A DNA stretch of 64,000 bases from Panopea generosa (taxonomy: Eukaryota; Mollusca; Bivalvia; Adapedonta; Hiatellidae): positions 25,110,757 to 25,174,756 of the forward strand of contig CM055908.1 in NCBI GenBank assembly GCA_029582155.1, given 5' to 3'. The notes below the pieces were generated by a model, which was given only the letters and a program-made list of their open reading frames with translations, did no database searches and was not told where the DNA came from. The translations under genes and the position numbers were made by a program. Positions 1 through 12,962 of this stretch are shown piece after piece; the first letter of the stretch is position 1, and each line of letters opens with the position of its first letter.

Positions 1-469
1 TATAGCAAGTTTGATTTTTTTTCTCAATTAATTATCTACATATACGTGTGCGTGTGATGTTTTCTTGGCCACATTTATCTGACAGAATATACTGCCTTAA
101 TTTCGTTTCTATTTTGAAAACGATGCTTCTCGTGTCGTTCGCAAATTTGCAATTAGCTTTGATAATAAAAAAATGCTACATGTTTTAATTTTATACATCT
201 TTATCAATAAAATGAAAAAAAGTATATGTATTTTACAATTTAACATTTTAATACTAGTGTGACGTCCATTATTTATGTATAAAAACTGTGATTAAGTTCT
301 TGGTTTTAACATATTGATTCATTTTAACTTTACATACCTGGAAATGTGATATGTCTTGAATATGTAGTTTCCAGTTGCGTAGTTGCCTTTAAGTCACAAC
401 ATTTGTACATATTTTTGCGAATGCATCGTAGTTGTCAGTGACGTAGCTGCCTTAAGCCACAGCGCTTGC
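1..469. other. AT-rich intergenic sequence
   Basis: No gene, RNA gene or recognisable mobile element seen. Confidence 0.5.
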
Positions 470-492
470 GCACGCACGCACGCACGCACGCA

Positions 493-587
<95 letters not shown>

Positions 588-600
588 TTATATATATATT
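470..600. repeat. CA/CG/TA dinucleotide microsatellite
   Basis: CGCA repeats pass into (CA)n from about 497 to 580 and then (TA)n. The open frames across it on both strands are artefacts of the repeat. Confidence 0.95.
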
Positions 601-2694
601 AAAAATAATAATGAAACGAGAGAACTCATTGAATAAATTCAATCTTTCATGAGGCCATCAACATAATTTAACAAAGGGGGGGGGTGGAGGCAGGGAAAAA
701 ACATATAAATATGTGCGTGTGTTTATGAGAGCTACCCGACTGTATAAGAGTTGCTAAAAATGCTATATCATATCCCGACGATGTCTACATATTCCAAGTA
801 TGGCGAAGTTGTAGTGTATGTATACTACCCACTTTCACAATCGTACAGGTTTGTCCACTTGACCGCATTGACAGATAGGCGAACTTATTATCAAAATGTC
901 TTGGACGTTAACACATACCCATATATATAAATAGTCTGGATTTGACCGATTATCGGACAATGACCAGTGGTCACTTGTTACACCCTATATGTACCTGTAT
1001 TCTGTCCCACTTCCCCGTAGTGGGCAGAACGAAAGTAACATGGTAGACAATGTATACATAATACATTATTATATGTCAGTGGTTGTATGTGCACTTACAT
1101 AGTGTAATTGTACAATTGTTGTATTGCCATTTAATAATGCTTATGTTAAACTGTAGTGGAAGGACCGGATCTAAATATTGGCAGAACTTGTGGTCCGACC
1201 CCATTTCGTGATATATTGAATAAAATATGTTCAAACTAAACTAAACTAAACTAATTGTACACTTTTCAGTTTACAATTTAGCGTTCAAAATTGTGGGACA
1301 GGCATTATATTCCCTGCTTTTTATAGATAGTAAATAGATATCAGGTTCTGGAATGGACTACCTCTGACTGCGGAGGTTTTGGGTTTGAGCCAAGTTCAGT
1401 CTAAAGGATTTATGTGTGGAAGTTTATTAATTAACTTAAGAACATTCTACTCACATATTTCGTGTTTTTTACATTTCCGTTTTAACATATTGCTTTGGCT
1501 ATAGCACACTTTTGAATGATAAAATTTATGTACAGTTCTTTATGTACATCCTAATATTTCTTTTGACTTTTCTTTCTTCTCTCCTTTGTTCCCTATCATA
1601 TTGCTTATATCCAAATGACATATATAGAGCTTTGAGCGACCGATATGTAGTTACACATACGCTATTGCTGAAATTTGTTATTCAGTATAACTTGACTTAC
1701 CTCAGTGCTTTATTGAGCTGTCTGTGTCGTGCTGATTTCAATGTTAACCAGTTGTGGCCATTGTGAAAGAGTGAATGGTATCACATGACACGTTAAAAAA
1801 TATGATCTGTGCGCCAGAAATGTCACGTGTGTTTCGCCTCGAATGGTGCTCGGTATGACATTGACTATCGGGACCAGTTTTATAAATTTCGCTTATTTAT
1901 GGTTGTGCAAATTTAATTGAACTGAAGGAATTGTTGAGTAAAGTGAATAAAAACATTTTTTTCTAGTTTTAATGTGTTCTCCTTTTGCATTTTTAAAATG
2001 ACAGTTTTGGGCAGTTTTTGGACGTTATCTCATGTTTCATGAGTGTTCCGCAGCAGAGTTTCAGACTGGCGTCTGGCGCACCTCGCAGCTTTTATAGATA
2101 AAGTCTGGGGTGTAACTGCTGAAGATAGCAGTACCAGACTAAAAACATGCTCTGTTTAAATATCCAGTCATTGTCCATAAATATCGTAAACCGGTCTGGT
2201 ATTGGCCCAGATAAGAGAATTGATATATTTAGTGCTGATGTTGCAAAACCATAAATATGTCCCACTGCTTACATCGTTTTTAATTTCTATAATAAATAGA
2301 TAGATTCATTTGACAAGTACCTGGAAACCCAATAATAAATCACAGTTTGCTTATTTCTATCTGCAAATTGGCTGCCATCTGGCGCCAAACTACATTTTAA
2401 CAAACACCGTTAAATGCTATAAACCTCAGAGAAACGTCATCCGAATATTTATCAAGCACCGGCGTCTAATTATTTGCCGCTTAAGCCACCAAGAAATATA
2501 TCGTGGTTTTGATGCTAATGTAAACTGACCACGCCGAATGTATTCAATTTGTTTTATTTATAAACATTTATATCATATTTTCACCTGAATTGATCAGTTC
2601 GGGGTCATTTTCAGGTGATCTGTGGTCGTTGACTGTTACTTGGCTGCTTATCTGTGTAGTTACTGACCATCGCCCATCAGATGTAAACATATTC
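601..2694. other. Intergenic, no gene recognised
   Basis: Contains an AAACT tandem run at about 1233-1254 after an AATAAA-containing sequence, which looks like the 3' tail of a decayed retroelement. A segment at about 1285-1345 (TTGTGGGACAGG then TTCCCTGCTT) recurs at about 5296-5350, so it belongs to an unnamed dispersed repeat. Confidence 0.4.
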
Positions 2695-2951
2695 AACCCT
2701 TTACTTCATATAAACGCCTTTGGACACCTCTAATATAGACACCTTTGGACACCTAATATAGACGCCTTTTGACACCTAATATAGAAGGCTTTTGAATTAT
2801 TGGGTGAATTATGTTTATATTAACTGACAGAGTGGAAAACAGTGCAGGAAGTGTTCAGATTGCTCGTTACGAGCAATCTGAACTCTTCCTGCACTGTTTT
2901 CAAAGGCCTTCTGTGATTGGTGCGAGAAAACATGTATCTATGGAGTAAAGG
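2695..2951 (-). mobile_element. Foldback MITE copy A (piggyBac-like ends)
   Basis: Left end AACCCTTTACTTCATA, right end TATGGAGTAAAG. A long hairpin at 2835-2901 has arms CAGTGCAGGAAGTGTTCAGA and the near-complement. Seven or more relatives lie in this window. Confidence 0.8.
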
Positions 2952-3509
2952 ATGCCATAAATATACAATGTGGTGGGGTCACAAGTTCTTACAACGTTAG
3001 TTACGACCCATTACCTAAATACAATATTACATAAAATTAATGCATGGCTAAAATGTTGTTAGAAAGTTATACGTTTATAAACAAATATAGTGCTTAAGCG
3101 AAAACAAACTATGAATAGTATACACTATACATGTAAACACTGGGAAGAATAAGTAAAGTGCAAAATGCTTAGTACATTTATCAAACAGAGGATAAACAGT
3201 TATTTGAAATGATAGTAATGGAAAGATAGAAGAGAAGAAGATATATACATGTACATGACAACCAAACAGCATTGCTCTGTAATTTATCATTAATCATTAG
3301 GCGGTATATGTGGTCGAAAGTGTCCACTCTCTTTAATAAACTTATGAACGCATCTAATTAAAATTAATGATCATTATGTTCTTGCTTTAATTCGGTGTTT
3401 CCATACAGGATGAAAGTTTCTTGTAGATTGAAAATATTGGGTTGTTTGAGTTGTGAATCTACTGCATTTAAAGAAATAGTGAGTTGCATTTTCAGTCTTA
3501 ATTCCACTT

Positions 3510-4725
3510 TCACAAAGAGAAGAATTTCGTTAGTAATTTAAAAATAAGTCGGTATTTAAGTCGCTACACATGTTACGCAAACGTGCATGTAAGACCAACA
3601 ATAATCGGGTACCAAAAGAATAATGTACTGGAACCTCTGTTCTTTGAAATGACGAGTTAGTAAGTTTATTTTTGAATATATTAAGTGATTCGGAATTACG
3701 TATTTTGTGTGATAATTCGTTCCATAGTTTAATAGACGATGGTAAAAATGAATTGGAAAACAAAACTGTTTTTGTTTGAAATATTTCAAAATTGTCCCAG
3801 TTTCTGAGATTATATGGATTTATATTTTCTACAGTTGAAGGAAGAAGGCCAGTATAAAAATCTGGAACTAAACCGTTCTTCATTTTATAATTAAGTACTA
3901 ATTTTTGTGGTTTCCTGCGTTCTGACAATGAAATCCAGCCTATTTCTTTCATGAGATTAAAAATTGAAATTAAACGAGTTAACCCTGTTACAATGCGGGC
4001 GGCTTCATATTGGAGTTTTTCTAAAAAAAAAAAAATCATAATTAGCACAACCATCCCAAACAACAGCAGCATACTCTAAAATTGGACGCATGTAAGAAAT
4101 ATAAATTTGATCAAGTGTTTTTTCTATCTAATTTAAATTTCAAAAATTTCATTGAACCTGACGCAGTAATTGTATCTACGTGAGTGTGCCATTTTCCGTT
4201 TTGATTTAGGGTTAAACCCAAGTGCTTAAGATGCTCAATGAATGTTAACTGAATATTATCAAGATAAATTCTTGGTCGCCGGATTTGGTGATCTAAAGAT
4301 AAAAACAACACTTCCGTTTTATTGGCATTCTATTGAACTAACCACCGTATAGACCATTCTGAAATAAGGGATAAATCATGGTTAAGAATGCCTTCCATAT
4401 CATCTATATTAGACGGTAATACTGTAATTATCATCAGCAAATAATCGAACGATACTTAGCATATTATCAGCAATGTCATTAATATATATTAAAAATAACA
4501 ATGGTCCTAAAACTGACCCCTGGGGAACATCTACTATTATTCTCTGAATATATGAAGAAGACGTTCCTATAGCGACTTGTTGAATCCTTTTTTCTAGATA
4601 ACTAGATAACCAAGATAAGACTTTACCATTGATACCATTTTGCTTCAATTGAAAAAGCAAACCCTTGTGCCATACTCTATCAAACGCTTTAGATAACAGA
4701 ACTGGTTTAAAGCAAGGCCAGTGGC
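3510..4725 (-). pseudogene. Decayed non-LTR retrotransposon (LINE) reverse transcriptase fragment
   Basis: On the - strand the order is an AFDRVWHKGLL motif (about 4690), PQGSVLGPLLFLIYINDI (about 4530) and FADD (about 4440), which are the conserved palm motifs of LINE reverse transcriptases. Thumb and C-terminal sequence follow (HLGLTLNQNGKWHTHV near 4220, LQYEAARIVTG near 4000). The frame breaks after FADD, a stop lies near 4330 and a poly-A run near 4025 shifts the frame again. The N-terminal part, including any endonuclease, is absent, as expected of a 5'-truncated copy. The clade (Jockey/CR1-like) is uncertain. Confidence 0.88.
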
Positions 4726-5657
4726 CGGCTGGATTAGTTTGAACCCTATTACAGAGTTCAATCATTATCATGTATGCCATGTCATCGATTACCTTTATCT
4801 AGTTAGTTCCATTGATATGTTTGGCTACAGCCACAAAGCACGCTTCTTGCGAACTTGGCGCGGACCGGCATGCATATTTCATCAGAATGGTCAACTTATT
4901 AATATAACAAATCAATCAACCCAGCGTCGTTAATTCAATCATAATCCAATTAGCTGAACGTGCATTTCGCTTTAACGGACCATTACTCGTCTATGGGAAC
5001 TCCGTTCCATCCGTATGCCAAACATAAATAATGGAGAAAATCGTTCTTGTCTTATTTATGTTATTGACGGGTTACAGACACTCTTGACTGCACATCGAAC
5101 CCAGGGCTGCGTTCAGCTAAAATATTTTCCTGGACACTGGCTGAACCTCATATTAGCAATTTTAGGGAACCAGGCATTAATTCGCAGCCCAGCTCACCCG
5201 TTTGGGTCCGTTAAATATCAACCATTTGAGCACGTTAGTTGCTTCAGGGAAAAAATTGAATGATGTTTTAGTTTAGTAAGCGTTCAACTTCTATGAATTG
5301 TGGGACAGGTACAGAATTCCCTGCTTATTTCATTAAGAGTTAATAGACCTGGTCCGGGAGACACAGACAGGGAATTCCGTGCTTTTGCATGCTAGGGTAT
5401 AACAGATGTCAGGTACTAGGCTAGACTAGCAAGAAACAGTTTACGAATCTAAATAAATATAACGTTCTCCTGACATGGCGGGGCTATATCTCCGTTATTA
5501 TGATAGGAAAGTTGCTTGTGTCAGCATTTTCTACGACGATAAACTCGACAATATCGTACGTAAAAATAAATGCTACGGATAAAACCATTAAATGCGTGCA
5601 CTATTTACTTTTTTGTTTCTTCCCACCAACTGCCACAACCTTGGAATGCATAAAAAC
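4726..5657. other. Intergenic, no gene recognised
   Basis: Holds a second copy of the GTGGGACAGG dispersed repeat near 5300. Nothing else supportable. Confidence 0.4.
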
Positions 5658-6512
5658 ATATTCAGTTGACATACACTTGACACGCATGTCTTAAAATTTA
5701 CTCTCTGTCAGTTGACATACCCATGACATGCATGTCTTAAAATTAACTTTCTGTCAGTTGACATGTCCTTGACATGCATGTCTTAAAATTTACTCGCTGT
5801 CAGTTGACATACCGTTGACATGCATGTCTTAAAATTTACTTTCTTTCAGTTGTAAACCGTTAACATGCATTTCTAATATTTACTTTCTGTCAGTTGTAAA
5901 CCGTTAACATGCATGTGTTAACATTTACTTTCTGTCAGTTGACATACCCTTGACACGCATGTCTTAAAATTTACTCGCTGTCAGTTGTAAACCGTTAACA
6001 TGCATGTGTTAACATTTACTTTCTGTCAGTTGACATACCCTTGACATACATTTCTTAAAATTTACTCGCTGTCAGTTGACATACCCTTGACATGCATGTC
6101 TTAAAATTTACTTTCTGTCAGTTGTCATACCCATGACATGCATTTCTTAAAATTAACTCTCTGTCAATTGACATACCCTTGACATTCATGTCTTACAATT
6201 TACTCGATATCAGTTGACATACACTTGACAGGCATGTCTTAAAATTTACTCTATGTCAGTTAACTGACCCATGACATGCATTTCTTAAAATTTACTTTCT
6301 GTCAGTTGACATACTCTTGACATTCGTGTCTTACAATTTACTCGCTTTTAGTTGACATATCGTTGACAGGCATGTCTTATAATTTACTCTCTGCCGGTTG
6401 ACATACCCATGACATGCATTTCTTAAAATTTACTTTCTGTAAGATGACATACCCATGACATGCGTTTCTTAAAATTTACTCTCTGTCAGTTGTCATATTG
6501 TTGCGTATTCTT
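5658..6512. repeat. 46-bp minisatellite, about 18 copies
   Basis: Unit built on GTCAGTTGACATACCC, TTGACATGCATG and TCTTAAAATTTACTCTCT. Successive units start at 5663, 5709 and 5755. Units are diverged, with several GTAAACCGTTAACA variants between 5850 and 6030. Confidence 0.9.
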
Positions 6513-9437
6513 TAACAGTGTCAGTTGACCACGCATATTTTCTAACGTTGGCCGCCGCTGTTTCTCTATGTAAGATGACACACCGCGGGCCACCGCTGTT
6601 ACTCTATGTAAGTTGACACATTGCTTAAATCCTCTACCCTCTGTCGAATGACAAATTACCTACTCTCTGACTGATATTTGACATTTGACATAATAATTGT
6701 ATTACATCCCGCCACGACGGACATTCCTTCCAATGGGGACTTTAATATCCTTCGTGTAAAGTGTTCGAATAATTCCATTTTCTATAAGGACGACAAGTCA
6801 TCCATCACTGACTTCTCAATTGAATCTTATTCTTAGTCGGCAAGTTGTGTTTATTTCCTCGTGTAAAAACGACGCAGATACGATACATGCATCCTAATGA
6901 GCGGTTCCCATACAAACATATTATAACCGTCTGGCAGTGATGGTGGTGGTGATGTTGGCAACGTTGTTATACTTCTTGTGATGCTGATGATACTGATGAA
7001 TGTGGTGGTAGTGGATTCAGTTATGTTGCCGTTATTGGTACTGTTGTCACTTTTTTTTTCTTTCTTTTTTTTTATTTTGTATTTTTTGTTTTGGTTTTGA
7101 ACATCCATTGGTCGGCCTGTTTATTTTCCCCGACATAGGTGTGAAGAGGTAGAGGAGACCCTCTTCCTGTTGTTGTTCCTGATGCTAATGATGATTATAA
7201 TGATGACAACAGTTGCACGTGTAATCTAGGTGGCGCCGCGAATCATCAGGCGTATGAACATTTAACTCAACAATAGAGAATGTCCTCAGAAGAAACACGT
7301 AACATTCCGACTCGCCCTAGAAACATGAAACATATATAGAAATATCGATATAAACGTTTTTCTTGTCCTCTTTCATAACCGATACCAATGACTGGTTACT
7401 CCTGGTCGTTGACCAATAGACTGACCGACATATTCCTCTGCTGTGGTCAGATATTGGCTTTGCGTAACGAGGTCAGATAAAGGTGTAATGACCCCGACAT
7501 AAACGGTTAAAGATAAGCGCAAGAAGGATTCCAAAGAAGAGGTCAGCAATGATGTTTTTACCCATTCAATGTTAATATCTGTATAAAACATTACATAGCC
7601 TTGCTCCGTCGTATCTTAGGGATGTATTTATTCGAAAAACTGATATTCATTCAGGAAATTTAAGATTAATATATATATTCCCCGACCAAATGATGAATTA
7701 TTTAGAAAATGGATCGAACATTTGAAATAGTCTTCCAATAAAGGTTAAAAAATGCCAATTCAGTGAACCATTTCATAATTTTGTATTTGCAATGGGTTAA
7801 ACCAAATATATATAAGTCCGAGAGCCCAAGCTCATCTTTACTTTGCATTGTCAAAAAAATACATTTCTATTCCTGTACCTAAAATCGATGAACAATTATT
7901 GTTTTTGTTTTTCATGTGACTTTGAAATCAAACGCGTTGACGTAATTAATGCATACATGTTTGACGGTCTCGTGGAAGATTGATTAATACTTGTTCATAT
8001 GAGATTTCTCGTTAAATTAAGACTTCATATTTATTATCATTATTATTAATATCTCGGACTAGATCATAACATACCAGCTATATATAAAACTCTAAATCTA
8101 TACCGTGTCTACATTGACTTTTAACTTGATATTAGTGTGACCAGGGCTTACTTTTGGCCATATTTAAACCTTAAACCCCCTCATCACTCTGACGACCATC
8201 GGTCACATTAATACATGTATAATAAATTTATAGTCTTAAATGGCAATACGTTTAACACATGTTCTTGTTTAAAATTCGTTGCCGAGGACATCATGGAACT
8301 TAGTCTAAGATTGGACTTAGTCTAATTGAGCTTCCTCGTTAAATAAAGCATTTATTATCCCATGATAACTTATATAATTTACTTCACCAATCTCAATCTC
8401 GGACGTGTCGACGTGCAGTATTGCACTTTTCATTCGTTAGCACAAACCCTCGCTGCGCACGTTATAATTAAATGTTACCGAAAACGGAACGACGGTGTGC
8501 TTTTGTCATGTTATGCTGATAGTATTCTGCACTCCACGTTCGGCAGTGTCAGAAAATGAATTGATAATTATCTACACTAGGTTGTATATTTTGGTTTAAC
8601 GACAGGTAGATCTGCGGGCTCAAAATGCCATAAATGAACATGTTGCAATCCGAGGGACGGAATCCAATGCGGATTTGGTTAATCTCAGAAGGGGGGCCAA
8701 AGTTCTAGAAGAGGGTCAAAGTTAATAAGTGTCTTCCTTTTCACTGAAACAAGTACCTTTCTGAATAGTCAGAAAATCTTTGTATATGACCCTACCCGTG
8801 TCCCGTCTCTAAATCTAACATTGCCATGAGTAGAAGGGCGGCATGGGATCTGGTACAGCGCTCGGTCAGTTACGCCAATCTCGCGGTTTCGATTACCCCT
8901 CTCCCACCCTCATCCCCACTTTAATGTATTCTACGATCTTATCTCTCTTTAATGTATTCCACTGTATTTCTTCGATGTAGTGTTCGAGAAAGCCAAGTAA
9001 GTCTTAAACAGGAAATACACAGAGCGTTACATGTTGTTGTTTCTTATATTATTATTTAAAACAGTTTGGGTTGCATCATAAGTGTGTCAGTAGATAGTGT
9101 ATTCTATATTATATCCATGATGTTATTGGATAACTTCGCTGTAACTATGCTGTACTGCTATAAATAGCGGCACACTTCCAATAGATGTATAGATTCAGCA
9201 GCTGTTCTGAAAACTCGGTCAATTCCGCCATAATCATCAAACAAACGGAATCACACGAATTGAACTATTGGCAAAATCATGCCGTTGCAGTATTAGCGGA
9301 TTGATTGAGAAAGACACTGTTTACGTCTGTATTGAGTAACTGCACGTATTATGATGAGTACAGACGTCTTTTATGTGAATACATTCGGTCTTATTGCCAG
9401 TAATTAGAAAGAAACTGCTCGCCTTGTTAAGAGTGAA
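6513..9437. other. Intergenic, no gene recognised
   Basis: Short degenerate units related to the preceding array fade out to about 6690. A poly-T tract lies at about 7050-7090. No coding exon with splice context was found on either strand. Confidence 0.4.
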
Positions 9438-9449
9438 TCTCGAGGAGGA

Positions 9450-9488
<39 letters not shown>

Positions 9489-9791
9489 ATGGTATTTAGC
9501 GTCGCTTTCAACAATTTTTCAGTTATATCACGACAGTGTCTACTTGAGACAGTATTCTGAGCGCTGTCACACTGGAGTATCATGCCGCAGACACATGGTA
9601 TGATACCCCACCCAGTCACATTATACTAACACCGGGCCGACCAGACCTAGAACTCTCCTCTAAATGCTGAGCGTCAAGCGAGGAAGCTTCTAGTACCATT
9701 TTTAAAGTCTTTGGTATGATCCGGACATGGACCGAACCCACGACCTTCCGCATGTGAGGCGGACACTCTACCACTACACCACGCCGCGGTC
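9450..9791 (-). mobile_element. SINE-1, full-length tRNA-derived SINE with 12-bp target-site duplication
   Basis: Flanked by identical TCTCGAGGAGGA at 9438-9449 and 9792-9803. On the - strand it starts with a tRNA-like promoter (A box TGGTGTAGTGG, B box GTGGGTTCGGTCC) and ends in a (CAA)n tail, read here as (GTT)n at 9451-9489. The (GTT)n microsatellite is therefore the SINE tail, not an independent repeat. Confidence 0.92.
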
Positions 9792-9803
9792 TCTCGAGGA
9801 GGA

Positions 9804-10360
9804 GTTGAGTGTTAAACCTTACCCCGTTTATGTTATGTATATTAAGTTGTATAATTTGTAAAAACGGCCCTGCCCACACTGGGTAAAGTCAGACCCAGTT
9901 TGAAGAAAAAATGTATCAATAAACCGCCCATGCCAGTAAATAGCGGCACGTATACGTACTGTATAAAACAAGTTGGCTTCTTTTGAAAAGCATCAAATGA
10001 TTAGGTCTTATAAAAGATGTAGCAATTAAAGTGAATGAATGTGTGCGTTTGGTTCTTTGTACAGGGTACTAAATACATTGGTGATACCATTTCGGCTGAC
10101 ATAGCGAATTCCCGGCTGCAGGTGTGCCTGGTAGTAACTTTGATGTTAAAATGTACTGATTTTATCACAATCATTATGTATTGGCATTTCATATATTGTC
10201 TAACGTACTTACTGCTATGTTCTATACACTTTTTCTGCTGTGATCATAATATATTTTAAATAATTTTAATAAATATTTAAAATTAATTTGTGGATATATT
10301 ATTTTTGAAAAACAACAGTTAAAAAAATACTGTTTTTCCAAAACTTGTGCATGTTCGGCG
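9804..10360. other. Intergenic, AT-rich
   Basis: No gene or element recognised. Confidence 0.4.
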
Positions 10361-11133
10361 ATATATATATATATATATATATATATGAAACTTCACATGT
10401 GTGTTCAACGTCATCAATGGAACACACAGAGACAAGAACCTGAACTTTTGATTGCTTTTTGGCACAGCTATGGCCCTTTTTGGACTTAGACACCCAGGTT
10501 AAACTTTGAGTTTAGTTGCGTTTAAGTTTAAGATATCTATGCAACCACTCATTGGATGTGAATGAACCTTCACATGTGTGTTCACCATCAGCAATGGAAC
10601 AAACACAGACAAGAACCATAACTCTGGGTTGCTTTTTGGCACAGTTATGGCCCTTTTTGGACTTAATTTTTCAGGTAAAAGTTTTTTATCAGGTAAGATA
10701 TCTATGCAACCACTCATTGGATATGAATGAAACTTCGCATGTGTGTTCACCATCATCATTGAAACACACAGAGACAAAAAACATAACTCTGGGTTGCATT
10801 TTGGCACAGTTATGGCCCTTTTTTTACTTATTTTTTCAGGTTAATGTTTTTTATCATGTAAAATATCTATGCAACCACTCATTGGATGTGAATGAAACTT
10901 CGCATGTGTGTTCACCATCATCATTGTAACACACAGAGACAAGAACTATAACTCTGGGTTGCATTTTGGCAGAGTTATGACCCTTTAAGACTACATTTTT
11001 CGTCTGAACACACCTAGGTTAAACTTTTGCGTTTAGATGCGTTTAAGTTTTTGTGTTTGCCTCCAACCTCAATCTTTGCATTGGTTGTGAGATTTAACCC
11101 ATCGGCGAGCTTTGTTGTCTTCTGACAACTCTT
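10361..11133 (+). mobile_element. Pearl/Helentron-like element with 161-bp tandem core
   Basis: An (AT)n run at 10361-10385 leads into four copies of a roughly 161-bp unit (GAAACTTCACATGTGTGTTC at about 10387, 10563, 10729 and 10890). A unique tail ends in the hairpin GTTGTCTTCTGACAAC and CTCTTGTT (to 11133). A central array of about 160 bp plus a terminal hairpin is the layout described for bivalve pearl elements and related Helentron-associated elements. The 5' end is not recognised. Assignment by architecture only. Confidence 0.6.
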
Positions 11134-11353
11134 GTTAAGTGCTGTGATAGGGCACTGATTGAAATAGAATTAAGTTCATTAAATTAGTAAAACTTGATAT
11201 TAATCAGTAGAAGTAATCAGATTTATGATGTATTTTATAAATCAAAATAAAGAAAAATATATACGAAAGGAGTAAAATTTTTAAATGTTACAAAAAACTG
11301 GACATTCGTCAGATATTGTTTCAGAATTCTAAGCGCCGGTGGCATAACCTTTT

Positions 11354-11718
11354 TTAACCCTTTACTACATAGATACGTGTTTTCCCGCACCAATCACAGA
11401 ATGCCTTTGAAAACAGTGCTGGAAGAGTTCAGATTGCTAACGAGCAATCTGAACACTTCCTGCACTGTTTTCCACTCTGTCAGTTAATAGAAACATAATT
11501 CACCCAATAATTCAACAGACTTCTATATTAGAGGTGTCCAATGGCGTCTATATTAGAGGCATCCAAAGGCGTCTATATTAGAGGTGTCCAAAGGCGTCTA
11601 TATTAGAGGTGTCCAAAGCATATTATATTAGAGGTGTCCAAAGGCGTCTATATTAGAAGCGTCCAAAGGCGTCTATATTAGAGGCGTCCAAAAGCGTCAA
11701 TATGAAGTAAAGGGTTAA
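11354..11718 (+). mobile_element. Foldback MITE copy B with expanded GGCGTCTATATTAGAGGTGTCCAAA units
   Basis: Bounded by TTAACCC and GGGTTAA. The hairpin is shortened at its loop (GATTGCTAACGAGCAATC). The right arm carries six or more copies of a 25-bp unit. Confidence 0.88.
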
Positions 11719-12500
11719 TTAATATGACTTAAGTGTCGAGGTGTTTTTATGCTTAAATGGCTTCTGGGGAAGTATGTGTTTGGACATTAAGACATTATTT
11801 TTAGTTCACGGTCCACAGGGAAGATTGACATTATTCCAACTGTTCATGGTTTCCTTATGTTGGTTAATTCAGAAGGAGTTGTGTTTCAAAGATTTAGAAA
11901 AACGCTAAATGTGCCACCCGAAATTTAGACAAGCACCTACAGTTATTTATCTATGTTTTTGGTTTTTATGTCACCAGCCCAGTTTAGTTCACGCACACAC
12001 GCACGCACACACACTTCCTTAAGGCATAGTACCACCATTTGAAACAGGAAATGCTTCCGTGGGGTCGCATAGTAACGGTTTTAACTATTCTTTGTTTCTT
12101 CTTCCCTAAATATATTTTACTTATTTCCAATTTTGATGCCCATTTTTTTTTATTTGAATGGCATTACCGGTATTGATGTATTTTGAACATTTTGAAAGCA
12201 TTTTCATGTTTGAATTGTAAACTTAGAAAAAAATGATGCTTGGAAAATGGGGTATAAATACATGATTTCGGTAGTCTCAATGTCTATCTATCAATATATA
12301 CTGCACACGCTCAATGTTGGAGCATCGCTGCAGGTCAGTTGGCGGCAACTTGCACAGATCAAGCCAATGAATTATATACAAGTCCTTGGTCAAGATAACA
12401 AAATAATAACAAGAGGGTCTATGCTAAAGTGCTATAAAATGTAAACTTTGAAACTATATACAATGTACGTGTAAGGGGTAGCTGTCAAATAAAAAGGATT
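11719..12500. other. Intergenic, no gene recognised
   Basis: A short CACA/CGCA stretch lies at about 11993-12013. Otherwise nothing supportable. Confidence 0.4.
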
Positions 12501-12504
12501 GACA

Positions 12505-12962
12505 GTCTATCCAGTTCAAGTATAGCACTTAGACCTGAATTTGTTGATAGTTTGCAAGGACACAGCCTCACATGGAAGGGAATCCCGGCCATAATGGGAT
12601 GATCCTTGAAAAAAAGGAGAAATTCAGTGAATCAGTATAGGCGAAGGATCTCCTATACTAAAAAAGGGTGAGATGAGGTTGACATTGGGGATCTCTGGGA
12701 TTGGATATGAGACAGATAACTGTCCTTGTCAATCGGGACAAAACCTTGATGCATTTTATAGAAAAAAGACAAGACTGTTTTTATCCCTACGATGTTGGAG
12801 GATTGGCCAGACTGGGCCCATATTTGGAATGCAAATTCTACCTGGGAACTTACTAAGGTCTTATAGGCCAGGCACTCGGTAGCCTTGGGAGCAAAGGATA
12901 AGTTCCTCCTAAGGAGGTCCAGGGTTCTGTTGGCTTTAAAAGTAATTTGCTGGGTGTACAGT
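12505..12962 (-). pseudogene. LINE reverse transcriptase C-terminal remnant
   Basis: Read on the - strand from 12955, a frame gives TLDLLRRNLSFAPKATECLA then YKTLVSSQVEFAFQIW, the typical thumb/C-terminal sequence of Jockey/CR1-type LINEs. After a deletion it resumes with FYKMHQGFVPIDKDSYLSH (about 12775-12715) and RRSFAYTDSLNFSFF (about 12640). It is a different copy from the one at 3.5-4.7 kb and too broken for any long open frame. Confidence 0.75.

Noticed and set aside
5658-6512. CRISPR array
   Set aside because: Regular repeats but no unique spacers, diverged units and an animal genome.
9451-9489. Independent GTT microsatellite coding for poly-Val or poly-Gln
   Set aside because: It is the (CAA)n tail of the - strand SINE at 9450-9791.
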